Positions 27,080-36,350 of a stretch of DNA of 64,000 nt are shown here, in pieces (the first letter of the stretch is position 1; each line of letters opens with the position of its first letter). A model generated the notes under the pieces. That model saw nothing but the letters and a program-made list of their open reading frames with translations, was not told the origin of the DNA and searched no databases. Source of the DNA: Pyrinomonas sp040289685 (GTDB taxonomy: Bacteria > Acidobacteriota > Blastocatellia > Pyrinomonadales > Pyrinomonadaceae). The stretch covers positions 1 to 64,000 of the forward strand of contig NZ_PSLQ01000008.1 in NCBI RefSeq assembly GCF_040289685.1, read 5' to 3'. Made by a program: the position numbers and the translations under genes.

Positions 27080-27949
27080 TCATGCCGGCTTGATCAAGTT
27101 GATGAAGCTCTCCATCGAACGGAGTTTTTTGATCGTCTCCCCGTAGAGCCGCGCGCACATGATGGCCGTCGCCATCTGACTGGCGAGCATTTCGAAGAGC
27201 ATTCGATCCAGTTCGCTGGCTCCCCTTTTATGCTCCGCGAAGGCGTAAACGACGATCAGCCCGGTGACCGTGCCATCCTCTAGTTTGAGCGGGATCAATG
27301 CCAGCGGCGCATCTGGTTCATCTCCGTGCATCGAACTGGCCGTGCCGTTCTCCAACGCTGCGATCAGTTCATCGTTGATGTCGAACCGATGGCCTTGGAC
27401 GCCACGCCCACCAACCAAAACCAAGCCGCCTCGTTTTTCGTCGCGCAAGAAAATGGCGAAAGCGGAGGCAGCGATCATATCCCACAAGATCTCTTCCGCG
27501 ATGCGAATCACTTCGTCCGAAGCGAGCGTCGAGTGCAATCGGTTGGCCGCGACGAAGACGTTCAAGAGAGCCGAATTCCGTTGCGCGAGCTCCTCGTAGC
27601 GCCGCCTGTACTTCTGCGCCTCAAATTCAAGTGCGGCGACGCGCCGTTCGAAAGCGCTCAGCTCGCGTTTCAACTCTTCGTTCTCTTTGCCGAGCTGACT
27701 TCCCGATAAGCGCTGGTCAGCTTCGGCTCGCTGCCGCTCCAGCAACAGATTTTGCATCCGCAAGCGCTCGTTTTCGCGCATCAACTCCGCCGCCACATCC
27801 TTCATCCGACGGAGCAGTTCGCGTATCTCTTCGTTCGGGCGCTCTTCTGAATCCGTGATGACGCCGCACAGTTCCTCCGTGCGCGCGAAGATGCGTTGCA
27901 ACTCCACCATCGGACTCATGCTGTTCATGTTGCTCAACACGCCCGCCAC
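27080..27949 (-). CDS. Coiled-coil plus GAF-domain protein
   Basis: A 289-residue cytoplasmic protein. Residues about 15-125 form a long coiled coil (LRRMKDVAAELMRENERLRM and later ENEELKRELSAFERRVAALE). Residues about 130-270 are GAF-like: NVFVAANRLHSTLASDEVIR, EEILWDMIAASAFAIFLRDE and LALIPLKLEDGTVTGLIVVY. It has no output domain, so it may sense a ligand and pass it on by protein contact. The start is GTG at 27949; ATG at 27928 is an alternative. It is transcribed with the downstream cheY-like gene. Specific ligand unknown. Confidence 0.75.
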   Translation of the reverse strand: MAGVLSNMNSMSPMVELQRIFARTEELCGVITDSEERPNEEIRELLRRMKDVAAELMRENERLRMQNLLLERQRAEADQRLSGSQLGKENEELKRELSAFERRVAALEFEAQKYRRRYEELAQRNSALLNVFVAANRLHSTLASDEVIRIAEEILWDMIAASAFAIFLRDEKRGGLVLVGGRGVQGHRFDINDELIAALENGTASSMHGDEPDAPLALIPLKLEDGTVTGLIVVYAFAEHKRGASELDRMLFEMLASQMATAIMCARLYGETIKKLRSMESFINLIKPA

Positions 27950-27992
27950 CTCGCTCGACGCGGCGCAGAGGGGGATTCGCCGCTCAAACTTC

Positions 27993-28019
27993 TTATCGGC
28001 AGCGGCGTCGGAAACTTGA
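27993..28019 (-). promoter_or_regulatory. Sigma-28 promoter of the GAF-CheY operon
   Basis: On the minus strand TCAAGTTT (28012-28019), then GCCGATAA (27993-28000), with 15 bases between TCAA and the -10. Apart from C in the -35 it equals the enteric consensus. It lies about 45 bases before the first gene. Confidence 0.75.
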
Positions 28020-28142
28020 GTCGAACGTCAAGAAGCTGACACTCGACCTCGTCTTTCAACCGGCAGCCGAACAGCAGTGAACAGAGCGAAAAAGCGGCAA
28101 ACGCGCCCCTGGGTGGCCCGCCGACGAACCGCGCAGCGTTAC

Positions 28143-28158
28143 GGGCACAACGATTGCT
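28143..28158 (+). promoter_or_regulatory. Candidate sigma-54 promoter of the flgB operon
   Basis: GGGCACAACGATTGCT has GG and GC separated by ten bases and matches TGGCAC-N5-TTGC except for the first base. The start point would be near 28170, just before the GGAGGG ribosome site of flgB, so the flgB start at 28187 is the only one compatible with it. Confidence 0.7.
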
Positions 28159-28186
28159 TACGCCGATGGACGGAGGGCTTGTGCCG

Positions 28187-28570
28187 ATGGAACTTCCCAT
28201 CGCCGACTCGATCACATCGCTTCTCAGAACCTTTCTCGACGTGCAAAGTCGCCGTGCGGAACTCGCGTCGAGCAACATCGCTAATTCGGAAACGCCCGGC
28301 TACACGGCCAAAGAACTGGATTTCGCCGCTTTCTTGCGCCGAGCCGCGCAGGACGCGCTCGCGCCACGGGCGGCGCGAGAGCCTATCGCAGCGGCACAGC
28401 CGCGCGTGCGCCTGCAAGGGCAAGCGCCGCTTCGGCTCGACGGCAACAACGTCGATCTGGCGCGCGAGATGGCGACCTTGGCCGAAGCCGGCACGCAGTT
28501 TTTGACCGGAGTGCAGCTTCTGCAGGCCCGGTTGCGTCTGCTGCGAACAGCGATTCGCGAAGGACGTTGA
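28187..28570 (+). CDS. flgB: Proximal rod protein FlgB
   Basis: A 127-residue rod protein. LLRTFLDVQSRRAELASSNI and NSETPGYTAKELDFAAFL are the FlgB N-terminal pattern; the C-terminal helix is EMATLAEAGTQFLTGVQLLQ. The ATG at 28187 has GGAGGG nine bases upstream; earlier in-frame starts would lie within the sigma-54 promoter. It heads a long rightward operon (flgB to flgE). Confidence 0.93.
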   Translation: MELPIADSITSLLRTFLDVQSRRAELASSNIANSETPGYTAKELDFAAFLRRAAQDALAPRAAREPIAAAQPRVRLQGQAPLRLDGNNVDLAREMATLAEAGTQFLTGVQLLQARLRLLRTAIREGR

Positions 28571-28610
28571 TCAGCCAAGACGGACTTCAATCGATTCTTC
28601 ACGAAAGCCT

Positions 28611-29060
28611 ATGTCGCTTCTCACTATCTTTCGCGTTTCGGCTCAAGGGATGACCGCCGAACGGTTGCGTCTGGAAGCCGCCGCAGCCAATCTAGCTAAC
28701 GCCAACACCACGCGCACGGCAGAAGGCGGTCCGTATCGCCGCCGCGACGTGGTCTTTGAAGCCATTCCGCTTGAAGAGACGCCCTCTTTCAGCATGACGT
28801 TGAGCCAGACGACCGAGCGGTTGACAATCGCCGGCGTACAGGCCAGAAGCGTGATCACGGAACCGCAAGCTGGCGTCCGTCGTTATCAGCCGGACCACCC
28901 GGATGCCGATCCAAACGGGTACGTCACGCTTCCGGACGTCGATCCGCTCGAAGAGACGATCAACATGCTTTCGGCGGCGCGCGCGTTCGAAGCCAACGCG
29001 ACCGCCTTCAACGCGGCTAAAGAACTGGTCCGTGCCAGTCTCAAGCTCGGCGAGGCATAA
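28611..29060 (+). CDS. flgC: Proximal rod protein FlgC
   Basis: A 149-residue rod protein. The start SLLTIFRVSAQGMTAERLRL with AAANLANANTTRTAEGGPYR is the axial N-terminus; YVTLPDVDPLEETINMLSAA with RAFEANATAFNAAKELV is the FlgC C-terminus. It follows flgB by 40 bases and precedes fliE, the standard order. Confidence 0.95.
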   Translation: MSLLTIFRVSAQGMTAERLRLEAAAANLANANTTRTAEGGPYRRRDVVFEAIPLEETPSFSMTLSQTTERLTIAGVQARSVITEPQAGVRRYQPDHPDADPNGYVTLPDVDPLEETINMLSAARAFEANATAFNAAKELVRASLKLGEA

Positions 29061-29099
29061 CTTGACCCCAAACTCTACCCGTCCCGAGGTGAGGCCAAG

Positions 29100-29393
29100 A
29101 TGAACCTTGAAGGCGTTGCCCTGCCAACGACGAGCGTCGCAGCGGGGAATCCACTCCGACGCGCAGAAAGCCCTGTCTCATTCGGCGACATGGTGCGCGC
29201 GACCATTGAAGCTCTGAACCGCTCGCAGAAAGGGGCTGAGATCGAAGTGGCGCGCGCAATCGCGGGCGATTCTCCCGATCTTCATCAGACGATCATCGCC
29301 TTGCAAGCGGCAGATTTGAACTTCCAGTTCGCGCTTCAGGTGCGCAACAAACTGATCGGCGCATACGAAGAGATCATGCGCATGCAAGTTTGA
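29100..29393 (+). CDS. fliE: Basal-body protein FliE
   Basis: A 97-residue protein. The C-terminal half SPDLHQTIIALQAADLNFQF and QVRNKLIGAYEEIMRMQV is the FliE signature (the family ends in a YxEIMRMQV-type motif). FliE is the first exported substrate and joins the MS ring to the rod. The N-terminus is short and low in conservation. Confidence 0.95.
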   Translation: MNLEGVALPTTSVAAGNPLRRAESPVSFGDMVRATIEALNRSQKGAEIEVARAIAGDSPDLHQTIIALQAADLNFQFALQVRNKLIGAYEEIMRMQV

Positions 29394-29449
29394 GCTGAAC
29401 GCGCGCTGGAACCTTCTTCCGGCCTTTGCGGAAAGACCGCTCTTCAGCG

Positions 29450-31165
29450 ATGCCGACCCTCTTCAAACAACTGAGCGAAATGTGGCAACGGCTCGACCGA
29501 CGCCAACGCATGGGCGTGGTTGTGGCCGCCGTCGCCACTTTAGCGCTGATCGGCGCGCTCGTCTTCTATGCCACGCGCCCCGAATACGCGGTCCTCTTCT
29601 CAGACCTGCGTCCAGCAGATGCGCAAGCCATCATCGAGAAGCTCAAACAGTCAAACGTCCCGTATCAAGTCTCCAACGGCGGCACGACGATCAGCGTTCC
29701 AGCCGAGCGCTTGTCGGAACTGCGCCTGCAGATTGCCGCCGCGGGTCTGCTTTCGGGCGGTCACGTTGGTTTCGATCTGTTCGACCGAAACAACTTCGGC
29801 GCCACCGACTTCACGCAACAGGTCAATTACCAACGGGCGCTTGAAGGCGAATTAGCGCGCACGCTCGAAGGCATGGAGGAGGTTGAATCGGCACGCGTTC
29901 ACATCACGCGTCCGCGCGAATCGCTCTTTACGGAAAAGGCCGAACGAGCCAAAGCTTCGGTCATGCTCCGCGTGCGTCAAGGGCGAGAACTGTCGCGCGA
30001 ACGCACAGAAGCCATTGTCGCCTTGGTCTCGAGCGCCGTCGAAGGACTCGATCCACAAGATGTCTCCGTGATGGATACGCGCGGACGCATCCTTTCAGCT
30101 CCAGCGCGCGCCGGACTGAACGACGCGGGAGCCTTCAATTCCCACTTGGAAGCGCGCCGCAGGCTTGAAGCGGAGATGGCTGCGCGCATCGTCTCGTTGA
30201 TCGAACCTGTTGCTGGAACGGGGCGCGTGCGCGCCGATGTCGCGGCGGACGTTGACTTCAGCCAAGTCGAACAGACCGAAGAGAAGTACGATCCGAAATC
30301 GGCCGTTATCCGCTCACAGCAAACCTCGCAGGAGGTGCGCAACACGAGCGGTCCGCAATCGGGCAGCATCGTCGGCGCGCGTGCCAACGATCCAAGCGCA
30401 CAACCGACGCCAGCAGCAAACAGCCCCCAAACCACCATCGGCGAACAGCGCAGCATGACGGCCACTAACTATGAGATTGATCGTCTGGTGCGCAAGACGA
30501 CGGGCGGAGGCGGACGCATCTCGCGCCTTTCGGTCTCCGTGCTAGTCGATTACAAAAACGTCAACGGCGTCGCCGTCGCACGCACAGATGAAGAATTGAA
30601 GAAGATTCAAGAACTGGTCGCCGCCGCCGTCGGCATCGATTCCGGACGCGGCGATCAAGTCGTCGTGCAAACGATCCCTTTCGATCAACCGAGCGCAGAG
30701 ACCACCCCGCCGACATGGCTTGAACGCTATCGCGATCTCGTGCGCACAGGGATTAAGTATGGCGCGCTCGTCTTGGTCGCATTGCTCGTCATCCTCTTCG
30801 TCATCCGTCCAGCCCGTCGCACGCTGCAAAATGGCGCGACGGTCGCGCCCGAACCGCAGCTTCTTCCTGCCGGAGCGACGCTCGGCGGAGAAAGCGCCAC
30901 GTCGCCGACTGACGGGGCGAATGTGGCGGAGCTTACGACGCCGCGCACCGTTGCCGAATTGGAGGCAGAAATGGCCGCCGAAGGGCGACGCGAAGAGGCG
31001 CTGGAAGAGCCGCCGATCGAAGCCGTTCGCGCTGCCGAGATCAAACGTCAGCTCATCGAACAAGTCCACAAAGATCCAGAACTCGTCGCGATGACCATTC
31101 GCGGCTGGCTTCAAGAGACAGTCGCGCCGATGCCAATAAGGCTCAACGCAGATGACCACAACTAA
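29450..31165 (+). CDS. fliF: MS-ring protein FliF
   Basis: A 571-residue protein with two membrane segments (about 22-42, VVVAAVATLALIGALVFYA, and about 430-450, YGALVLVALLVILFVI). The YscJ-type domain has YAVLFSDLRPADAQAIIEKL and the QQVNYQRALEGELARTLEGM stretch. The C-terminal tail is the FliG-binding region. The ATG at 29450 is preferred over an in-frame TTG at 29426; neither has a strong ribosome site. The end overlaps the fliG start by 14 bases. Confidence 0.95.
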   Translation: MPTLFKQLSEMWQRLDRRQRMGVVVAAVATLALIGALVFYATRPEYAVLFSDLRPADAQAIIEKLKQSNVPYQVSNGGTTISVPAERLSELRLQIAAAGLLSGGHVGFDLFDRNNFGATDFTQQVNYQRALEGELARTLEGMEEVESARVHITRPRESLFTEKAERAKASVMLRVRQGRELSRERTEAIVALVSSAVEGLDPQDVSVMDTRGRILSAPARAGLNDAGAFNSHLEARRRLEAEMAARIVSLIEPVAGTGRVRADVAADVDFSQVEQTEEKYDPKSAVIRSQQTSQEVRNTSGPQSGSIVGARANDPSAQPTPAANSPQTTIGEQRSMTATNYEIDRLVRKTTGGGGRISRLSVSVLVDYKNVNGVAVARTDEELKKIQELVAAAVGIDSGRGDQVVVQTIPFDQPSAETTPPTWLERYRDLVRTGIKYGALVLVALLVILFVIRPARRTLQNGATVAPEPQLLPAGATLGGESATSPTDGANVAELTTPRTVAELEAEMAAEGRREEALEEPPIEAVRAAEIKRQLIEQVHKDPELVAMTIRGWLQETVAPMPIRLNADDHN

Positions 31166-32219
31166 CGCGATACAAACGCGGCGCAGTTCCGATGGACGCG
31201 TCGCACTACAGAACATCGAGGCCATGTCGGGCGCGCGCAAAGCGGCCATTCTTTGCGTCGCGCTCGGCGACGAAGCGGCGAGCGAAATCTTCAAGTATCT
31301 CGACGAAGAAGAGGTACAAGCGATCTCGAAAGAACTCGCCGCGCTCAACAACGTCCCATCGGAATTAGCCAATGAGATCGCCGAGGAGTTCCAGCAGATC
31401 CTCACGGCGCGTTCATACGTCATCTCGGGCGGCGTCGAATACGCCAAACGTCTGCTCGTCAAAGCATACGGGCCGGAAGTCGCGCGCCGTTTGATCGATC
31501 GCATCACGCGCTCGCTCGAATCGACCATCGGATTCGAAGCCCTGCAAAAGGTCGATCCACAACAACTCTCCAAGCTTTTTCAGAACGAACACCCGCAGAC
31601 CATCGCGCTTGTGCTCGCGCACTTGGATGCAGCTACCGCCGCCGATACGTTGCAGTATCTGCCTGAGACGCAACGCGCCGACATACTCCTGCGCATGGCC
31701 AACCTGCAACCCATCTCGCAAGATGTGATCCGGCGCGTCTCCGTGGTGCTGGACCAAAAGTTGCGCAGCATCGGTAACTATAGCCGACAAGCCGTTGGCG
31801 GAATCCGACCGGTGGCCGAGATCTGCAACCGGCTGGAGCGCGAAACATCGCGCAAGATCCTCGAAGAACTGGAGAAGACGAACGCGGAACTGGCACTCGA
31901 AATACGCAACCGCATGGTCACGTTCGAGGACTTGTTGCTGATCGATGATGTCGGCATACGCGAGATCTTGCAGCGCGTCGACAAGCGCGTGCTGGCCATG
32001 TCGCTCAAAGGCACGACGCCCGAATTGCAGAACCGTTTCTTCTCGAACATGTCAACGCGCGCCGCCGAGATGTTGAAAGAGGAGATGGACTACATGGGTC
32101 AAGTTCGCGTCAAAGACGTCTCCGCCGCCCAACGCGAGATCGTCGAGATCATGCGCGACCTAGACGAGCAGGGGATCATTAGTCTTTCGGGAGGAGCAGA
32201 AGAAGAGTATGTCAGCTAA
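31152..32219 (+). CDS. fliG: Motor switch protein FliG
   Basis: A 355-residue protein. Features are MSGARKAAILCVALGDEAAS, the middle-domain EHPQTIALVLAHLDAATAAD (EHPQ motif), and the C-terminal charged torque helix region VTFEDLLLIDDVGIREILQR with KRVLAMSLKGTTPELQNRFF. FliG transmits stator force to the rotor. The gene overlaps both fliF and fliH. Confidence 0.96.
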   Translation: MTTTNAIQTRRSSDGRVALQNIEAMSGARKAAILCVALGDEAASEIFKYLDEEEVQAISKELAALNNVPSELANEIAEEFQQILTARSYVISGGVEYAKRLLVKAYGPEVARRLIDRITRSLESTIGFEALQKVDPQQLSKLFQNEHPQTIALVLAHLDAATAADTLQYLPETQRADILLRMANLQPISQDVIRRVSVVLDQKLRSIGNYSRQAVGGIRPVAEICNRLERETSRKILEELEKTNAELALEIRNRMVTFEDLLLIDDVGIREILQRVDKRVLAMSLKGTTPELQNRFFSNMSTRAAEMLKEEMDYMGQVRVKDVSAAQREIVEIMRDLDEQGIISLSGGAEEEYVS

Positions 32220-32916
32220 GCTGATCAAGGGCGCCGTCGCATGCTTTTCGCCGCTCTCCTTCCCCGAAGTGGAGCAAATGCTCGTTCGTCACGCTCAGAT
32301 CGCAAACGATGCGACGCCCACGGCAGAAGCCGACGACGCGATTTACGCCGCCGTTGAAGAACAGACGAAGGATCTAGATCGAGCGCACGTCCTCGCCGAA
32401 CAGATCATCGCCGAAGCGCAGCAGCGCGCTGAGCAGATTATGCGCGAGGCGCGCGAACTCGGTTTTGCCGAAGGGCGCGCGCGCGCCGAAGCGCAAATCG
32501 CCGATGAGATCGCGCCTTTGCGCGCGCGTCTTGCCGCCACCATCGAAGAACTGCACGCTCTGCGCCGGACGATGATGGAAAGGACCGAGCGCGAACTCGT
32601 ACGTCTCGCCATCGAGATCGCGCGCAAGATCGTCCGGCGCGAAGTCACGGTTGATCCAGAAGTCGTCCTCGCCATCGCGCGCGTTGCCCTGAGCCGACTT
32701 CCGGATCAAGCGCTGGTCAAGCTGCACTTGCACCCAGATGATTACCATTACCTGATCGGGAAGCGCGAGCCTTTGACCCGTAACGGGGCCATCGAGCTGG
32801 TGGAAGACCCAGCCGTTGAGCGCGGCGGATGCTATGTGCGCACCGAAATGGGCGACCTCGATGCGCGCATCGAGCGACAATTCGCCGAAATCGCGCGCGG
32901 TTTCTTCGAAAACTGA
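32209..32916 (+). CDS. fliH: Export ATPase regulator FliH
   Basis: A 235-residue protein. The N-terminal third is poorly conserved; an Ala/Glu/Arg-rich helix follows (AEQIIAEAQQRAEQIMREAR) and then the V-ATPase E-like end: LVRLAIEIARKIVRREVTVD, HPDDYHYLI and GDLDARIERQFAEIARGF. FliH holds FliI at the export gate. It overlaps fliG by 11 bases. Confidence 0.9.
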   Translation: MSAKLIKGAVACFSPLSFPEVEQMLVRHAQIANDATPTAEADDAIYAAVEEQTKDLDRAHVLAEQIIAEAQQRAEQIMREARELGFAEGRARAEAQIADEIAPLRARLAATIEELHALRRTMMERTERELVRLAIEIARKIVRREVTVDPEVVLAIARVALSRLPDQALVKLHLHPDDYHYLIGKREPLTRNGAIELVEDPAVERGGCYVRTEMGDLDARIERQFAEIARGFFEN

Positions 32917-32942
32917 GAAGGCGAGGCTTGACTCCGACCACG

Positions 32943-34307
32943 ATGAAAACACTCGAAAGAACCGAGCGATCGCCCTTGGCCCGCTACTTCGAACGGCTGG
33001 CGCAAACCGACACGCTCGTCTCCGTTGGCACGGTCGAGCGCGCCATCGGCATGGTCATCGAATCGCGTGGGCCGGCAGCGTCAGTTGGCGAACTCTGTCG
33101 GTTGGAAAGACCCGATGGCGAACAGCTACCGCTCGAAGTCGTTGGCTTTCGCGATTCTCACGTTCTTACGATGCCGCTCGGCGTGATGCCGAGTTTGCGC
33201 GCTGGTGATCGCGTGGTGGCGACCGGCGCGTGCGGTCGTGTTGGCGTCGGCATGGAACTTCTCGGGCGCGTCATAGACGCTTTAGGAAGACCGCTCGATG
33301 ATGCAGGTCCAATCGTTTGTACCGAGACCTATTCGCTGCGTCCCGATCCGGTCAATCCGCTTGCGCGCGATCACATCACGCAACCGCTCAGCACGGGCGT
33401 GCGTGCCATTGATGGGTTGCTGACCGTCGGCATGGGCCAGCGCGTTGGGATCTTCGGCGGCTCAGGCGTCGGCAAATCGACGCTGCTCGGTATGATGGCC
33501 AAACGCACAGCAGCCGATTTAAACGTCATCGCGCTGATCGGCGAGCGCGGACGCGAAGTGCGCGCCTTCATCGAGCGCGAACTCGGCGACGCCGGCATGC
33601 GCCGTTCGGTGGTGGTCGTTTCGACATCGGATGATTCGCCGCTCGTGCGCATTCGCGCAGCGCTCACCGCGACGGCCATCGCCGAATACTTCAAGGATCA
33701 AGGGGCCAATGTCCTTCTCATCATGGATTCGGTGACACGCTTTGCGATGGCGCAACGCGAAATCGGCTTGGCCGCCGGTGAACCGCCATCGTCGCGCGGC
33801 TACACGCCATCGGTCTTCGCCCTCTTGCCGCGATTGCTCGAGCGCGCGGGCAACTTCGCCGCTGGCGGCTCGATCACAGCCTTCTACACGGTGCTCGTCG
33901 AAGGAGACGACATGAACGAACCCATCGCTGATGCCGTGCGCTCGATCCTCGATGGGCACATCATCCTCTCACGCGCCCTCGCAGCGCGCAACCATTACCC
34001 GTGCATCGATGTTCTTCACAGCGCGTCGCGTCTCTTCACGGAGATCACCACGGCTGAACATCGTGCCGCTGCGGGGCGCGTGCGCGAGCTGCTCGCCGCT
34101 TACGAACGGGCCGAAGATTTGATCAACATCGGAGCGTATCAACGCGGGAGCAACTCGCGCATCGACGAGGCCATTGCCAGTCACGATGCGATCGTCGCCT
34201 ACTTGCGACAAGACCGCGATGAAGCGGTCGATTTCGACGCCGCGGTAACCAGATTGCTCGAATTGGCGGGCGAGGCACGCAGCGCGTCGTTGCAAGATCG
34301 CTTGTAG
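32943..34307 (+). CDS. fliI: Flagellum-specific ATPase FliI
   Basis: A 454-residue F1-beta-like ATPase. Walker A is FGGSGVGKSTLLGMMA, then ALIGERGREVRAFIERELGD, Walker B ANVLLIMDSVTRFAMAQREI, and the export-ATPase segment GEPPSSRGYTPSVFALLPRL. The ATG at 32943 fits the family; the frame is open further upstream across the end of fliH. It energises unfolding of export substrates with FliH and FliJ encoded alongside. Confidence 0.95.
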   Translation: MKTLERTERSPLARYFERLAQTDTLVSVGTVERAIGMVIESRGPAASVGELCRLERPDGEQLPLEVVGFRDSHVLTMPLGVMPSLRAGDRVVATGACGRVGVGMELLGRVIDALGRPLDDAGPIVCTETYSLRPDPVNPLARDHITQPLSTGVRAIDGLLTVGMGQRVGIFGGSGVGKSTLLGMMAKRTAADLNVIALIGERGREVRAFIERELGDAGMRRSVVVVSTSDDSPLVRIRAALTATAIAEYFKDQGANVLLIMDSVTRFAMAQREIGLAAGEPPSSRGYTPSVFALLPRLLERAGNFAAGGSITAFYTVLVEGDDMNEPIADAVRSILDGHIILSRALAARNHYPCIDVLHSASRLFTEITTAEHRAAAGRVRELLAAYERAEDLINIGAYQRGSNSRIDEAIASHDAIVAYLRQDRDEAVDFDAAVTRLLELAGEARSASLQDRL

Positions 34308-34335
34308 CGACACCGGTCGAAGGTGAAATGCGAAG

Positions 34336-34791
34336 ATGAAGAAGTTCCGTTTCTCGTTGCAATCAGTTCACGACCTGCGCCTGACTCAGCGCGAACAGGC
34401 CGAGCGCGCGCTTGCCGATAAAGAAGGCGAGGTGAAAGAGGCCGCCACTCGCCTCGCCGAAATGGAACGCAAGCGCGCAGCAGCGATGCGTGCCTACGCG
34501 GAGTTGATGCGCATGACCAACGCGCCAGATCCGCAAGAGATCGCGCTGCGCGCCGATTACATCGCGCTTCTCGAACGGCAGGAGAGCGACGCGCGTCGGC
34601 ATCTGGCACAGCTTGAACGCGAACGCGATTGTTTGCGCCAGAAGATGATCGAAGCGGCACGCGACGCAGAGACGACCGAAAAGCTGCGCGAGCGGCAGTA
34701 CGCGCAACACGTTCTTGAGACTTTGCGTCTCGAACAGAAACTGCTGGATGAGATCGCGATGCTTAAGATCGCGCGACGGATGACCCAATGA
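34336..34791 (+). CDS. fliJ: Export chaperone/rotor protein FliJ
   Basis: A 151-residue two-helix coiled coil. It starts KKFRFSLQSVHDLRLTQREQ, a typical FliJ start, and continues as heptads up to RLEQKLLDEIAMLKIARRM. FliJ sits in the FliI ring like the gamma stalk of F1. Position between fliI and fliK supports the call; sequence conservation in the family is generally low. Its end overlaps fliK by four bases. Confidence 0.85.
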   Translation: MKKFRFSLQSVHDLRLTQREQAERALADKEGEVKEAATRLAEMERKRAAAMRAYAELMRMTNAPDPQEIALRADYIALLERQESDARRHLAQLERERDCLRQKMIEAARDAETTEKLRERQYAQHVLETLRLEQKLLDEIAMLKIARRMTQ

Positions 34792-36332
34792 TGATCGAAA
34801 ACAATCCCTTGTTGCCCATCTCGACCGACGAGCGCCGTGCGACCGACGCACAGGCAACGAGCGCGCTCTGGACGGCGCTGTTCAGCTCTCTGCGAGGGGA
34901 GGTGACGGGAGCGGAATCCGAGATAGCATGCAGCGGGGAATCGGATGCGGTCGCGTCCGATGCTGCTGCGCCGACGGCGGTCGCTATCGCGCTGCTTCCC
35001 TTCTCTCCGTCGCCATCCAAAGCTGAACCGCCGGAAGATTGCCCGGTCATGCGAAGGCCGATCGAGAGCTTGCGCCCTCTGGCAAACAGCGACGGCGCGA
35101 TGCTCGACATGCGCGCGCCAACGACGGTTCTAAGCGGCACAACGCAGCAGGACGCGGTTCCAACGAATTTCGACGCGAATCGTTCCAGCGCCTCTGATGT
35201 GGAGAGTTCGGCGGTGATTGGATCGATTGCCCCAAAGGACGCAGCGGAGACAGCGCACTTTGCCCGTCACCTCCTCACCGAAGGTCCATCCCCAGCCATC
35301 TTTCCGGCGCGCATGCCGCAAGAAGGATTGGCTCGCGGCGGATTCGATTTGAAGATAGACCGGTCCAGCGAGCGCAAAACGGGAGACGGCACGGATGATC
35401 GCGCGACAGCCACCGAAGCAGCTTCAGCGCTGAAAGAGACGCGGGTTGAAGATGCTTCTTCGATGCTGAAAGATCTTGCCGCCAAAACGACTGGACACCT
35501 TTCATCTGCAATCAATAGCAGAACGCTGAGTTTCGGCGATCAGAGCGTCCAACACCACACAAAGCCGGAATTTGCTCCGGCTGCCCTGAACGACCAGTTA
35601 AAGACCGGCTCCGTCGCCGACGCAGCAAGCGAGCAGCCGGAGATGAGCGACAGCACGCGCGCGACGGTGGATCGAACTGAAGTGGACTTGCTTGCGCAGC
35701 TATCGAGCGGCGAAACGGAGGCGCGCGCACCGGTCACCATCTCGCGAGTTCGAGCGCTGTTGTCGAACGAATGGGAAGACTCTCGTCGGAAGGATGAAGC
35801 GTTGTGCATGGGGCCGAACGAGTCGAAGCGCCTTGGGCCAACTGAGAATCGAGCTGCCAAAGCGTCGCGCGACGAAACGCGCGACGTGTCCGTGGAGAAC
35901 GCGCCTCTGCGTCAAGTTCAAACACCCCTGATCGCGGCAGCGCGCCAAACCGTTCGCACGCGCGCCCTTGACATACAGCTTCATCCAGCGGAGCTTGGCA
36001 CCGTCCGCGCGCGGCTCCGACGCGATTCCGAAGGGCGCATCAGCGCAACGCTCGCCGTCGAGACAGAAAGCGCACGGCAGGCGCTCGCATCCGGCCTTGA
36101 CGAGCTACGGCAAGCGCTCGAACGCGCCGGACTCGTGACCGACCGCATTGACGTCGTAACCGATGCTTCGCCGAGTTCGACGTTCGCGCAATCTAACCCA
36201 CAGGAGCGCCGACACGATGACGGACGACGTTCATCGCTCGTCGCGGCGTCCGATGTCCCGCCAGCAGGCGCGCTGGCGGACGAAGTCGCAATCCCTTCAA
36301 CTCCCGACAAACTCATCAGCCTACGGGCTTGA
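34788..36332 (+). CDS. fliK: Hook-length control protein FliK
   Basis: A 514-residue protein. The first 380 residues are Ala/Ser/Glu-rich and largely disordered, as expected for the molecular ruler. The C-terminal flg_hook domain has ALDIQLHPAELGTVRARLR, then GRISATLAVETESARQALAS and LDELRQALERAGL. On reaching full hook length it switches the specificity of FlhB, encoded at 43.7 kb. The hook-cap and hook genes follow directly. Confidence 0.9.
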   Translation: MMIENNPLLPISTDERRATDAQATSALWTALFSSLRGEVTGAESEIACSGESDAVASDAAAPTAVAIALLPFSPSPSKAEPPEDCPVMRRPIESLRPLANSDGAMLDMRAPTTVLSGTTQQDAVPTNFDANRSSASDVESSAVIGSIAPKDAAETAHFARHLLTEGPSPAIFPARMPQEGLARGGFDLKIDRSSERKTGDGTDDRATATEAASALKETRVEDASSMLKDLAAKTTGHLSSAINSRTLSFGDQSVQHHTKPEFAPAALNDQLKTGSVADAASEQPEMSDSTRATVDRTEVDLLAQLSSGETEARAPVTISRVRALLSNEWEDSRRKDEALCMGPNESKRLGPTENRAAKASRDETRDVSVENAPLRQVQTPLIAAARQTVRTRALDIQLHPAELGTVRARLRRDSEGRISATLAVETESARQALASGLDELRQALERAGLVTDRIDVVTDASPSSTFAQSNPQERRHDDGRRSSLVAASDVPPAGALADEVAIPSTPDKLISLRA

Positions 36333-36350
36333 AGCAAGGAGAAAGCTCGC

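Noticed and set aside
27701..27710. CCCGATAA on the plus strand inside the GAF gene
   Set aside because: Antisense to the gene, no -35 and no downstream gene in that direction until after the sigma-54 promoter.
34414..34421. GCCGATAA inside fliJ
   Set aside because: No -35 at 15-16 bases (AACA only) and inside coding sequence of a continuous operon.
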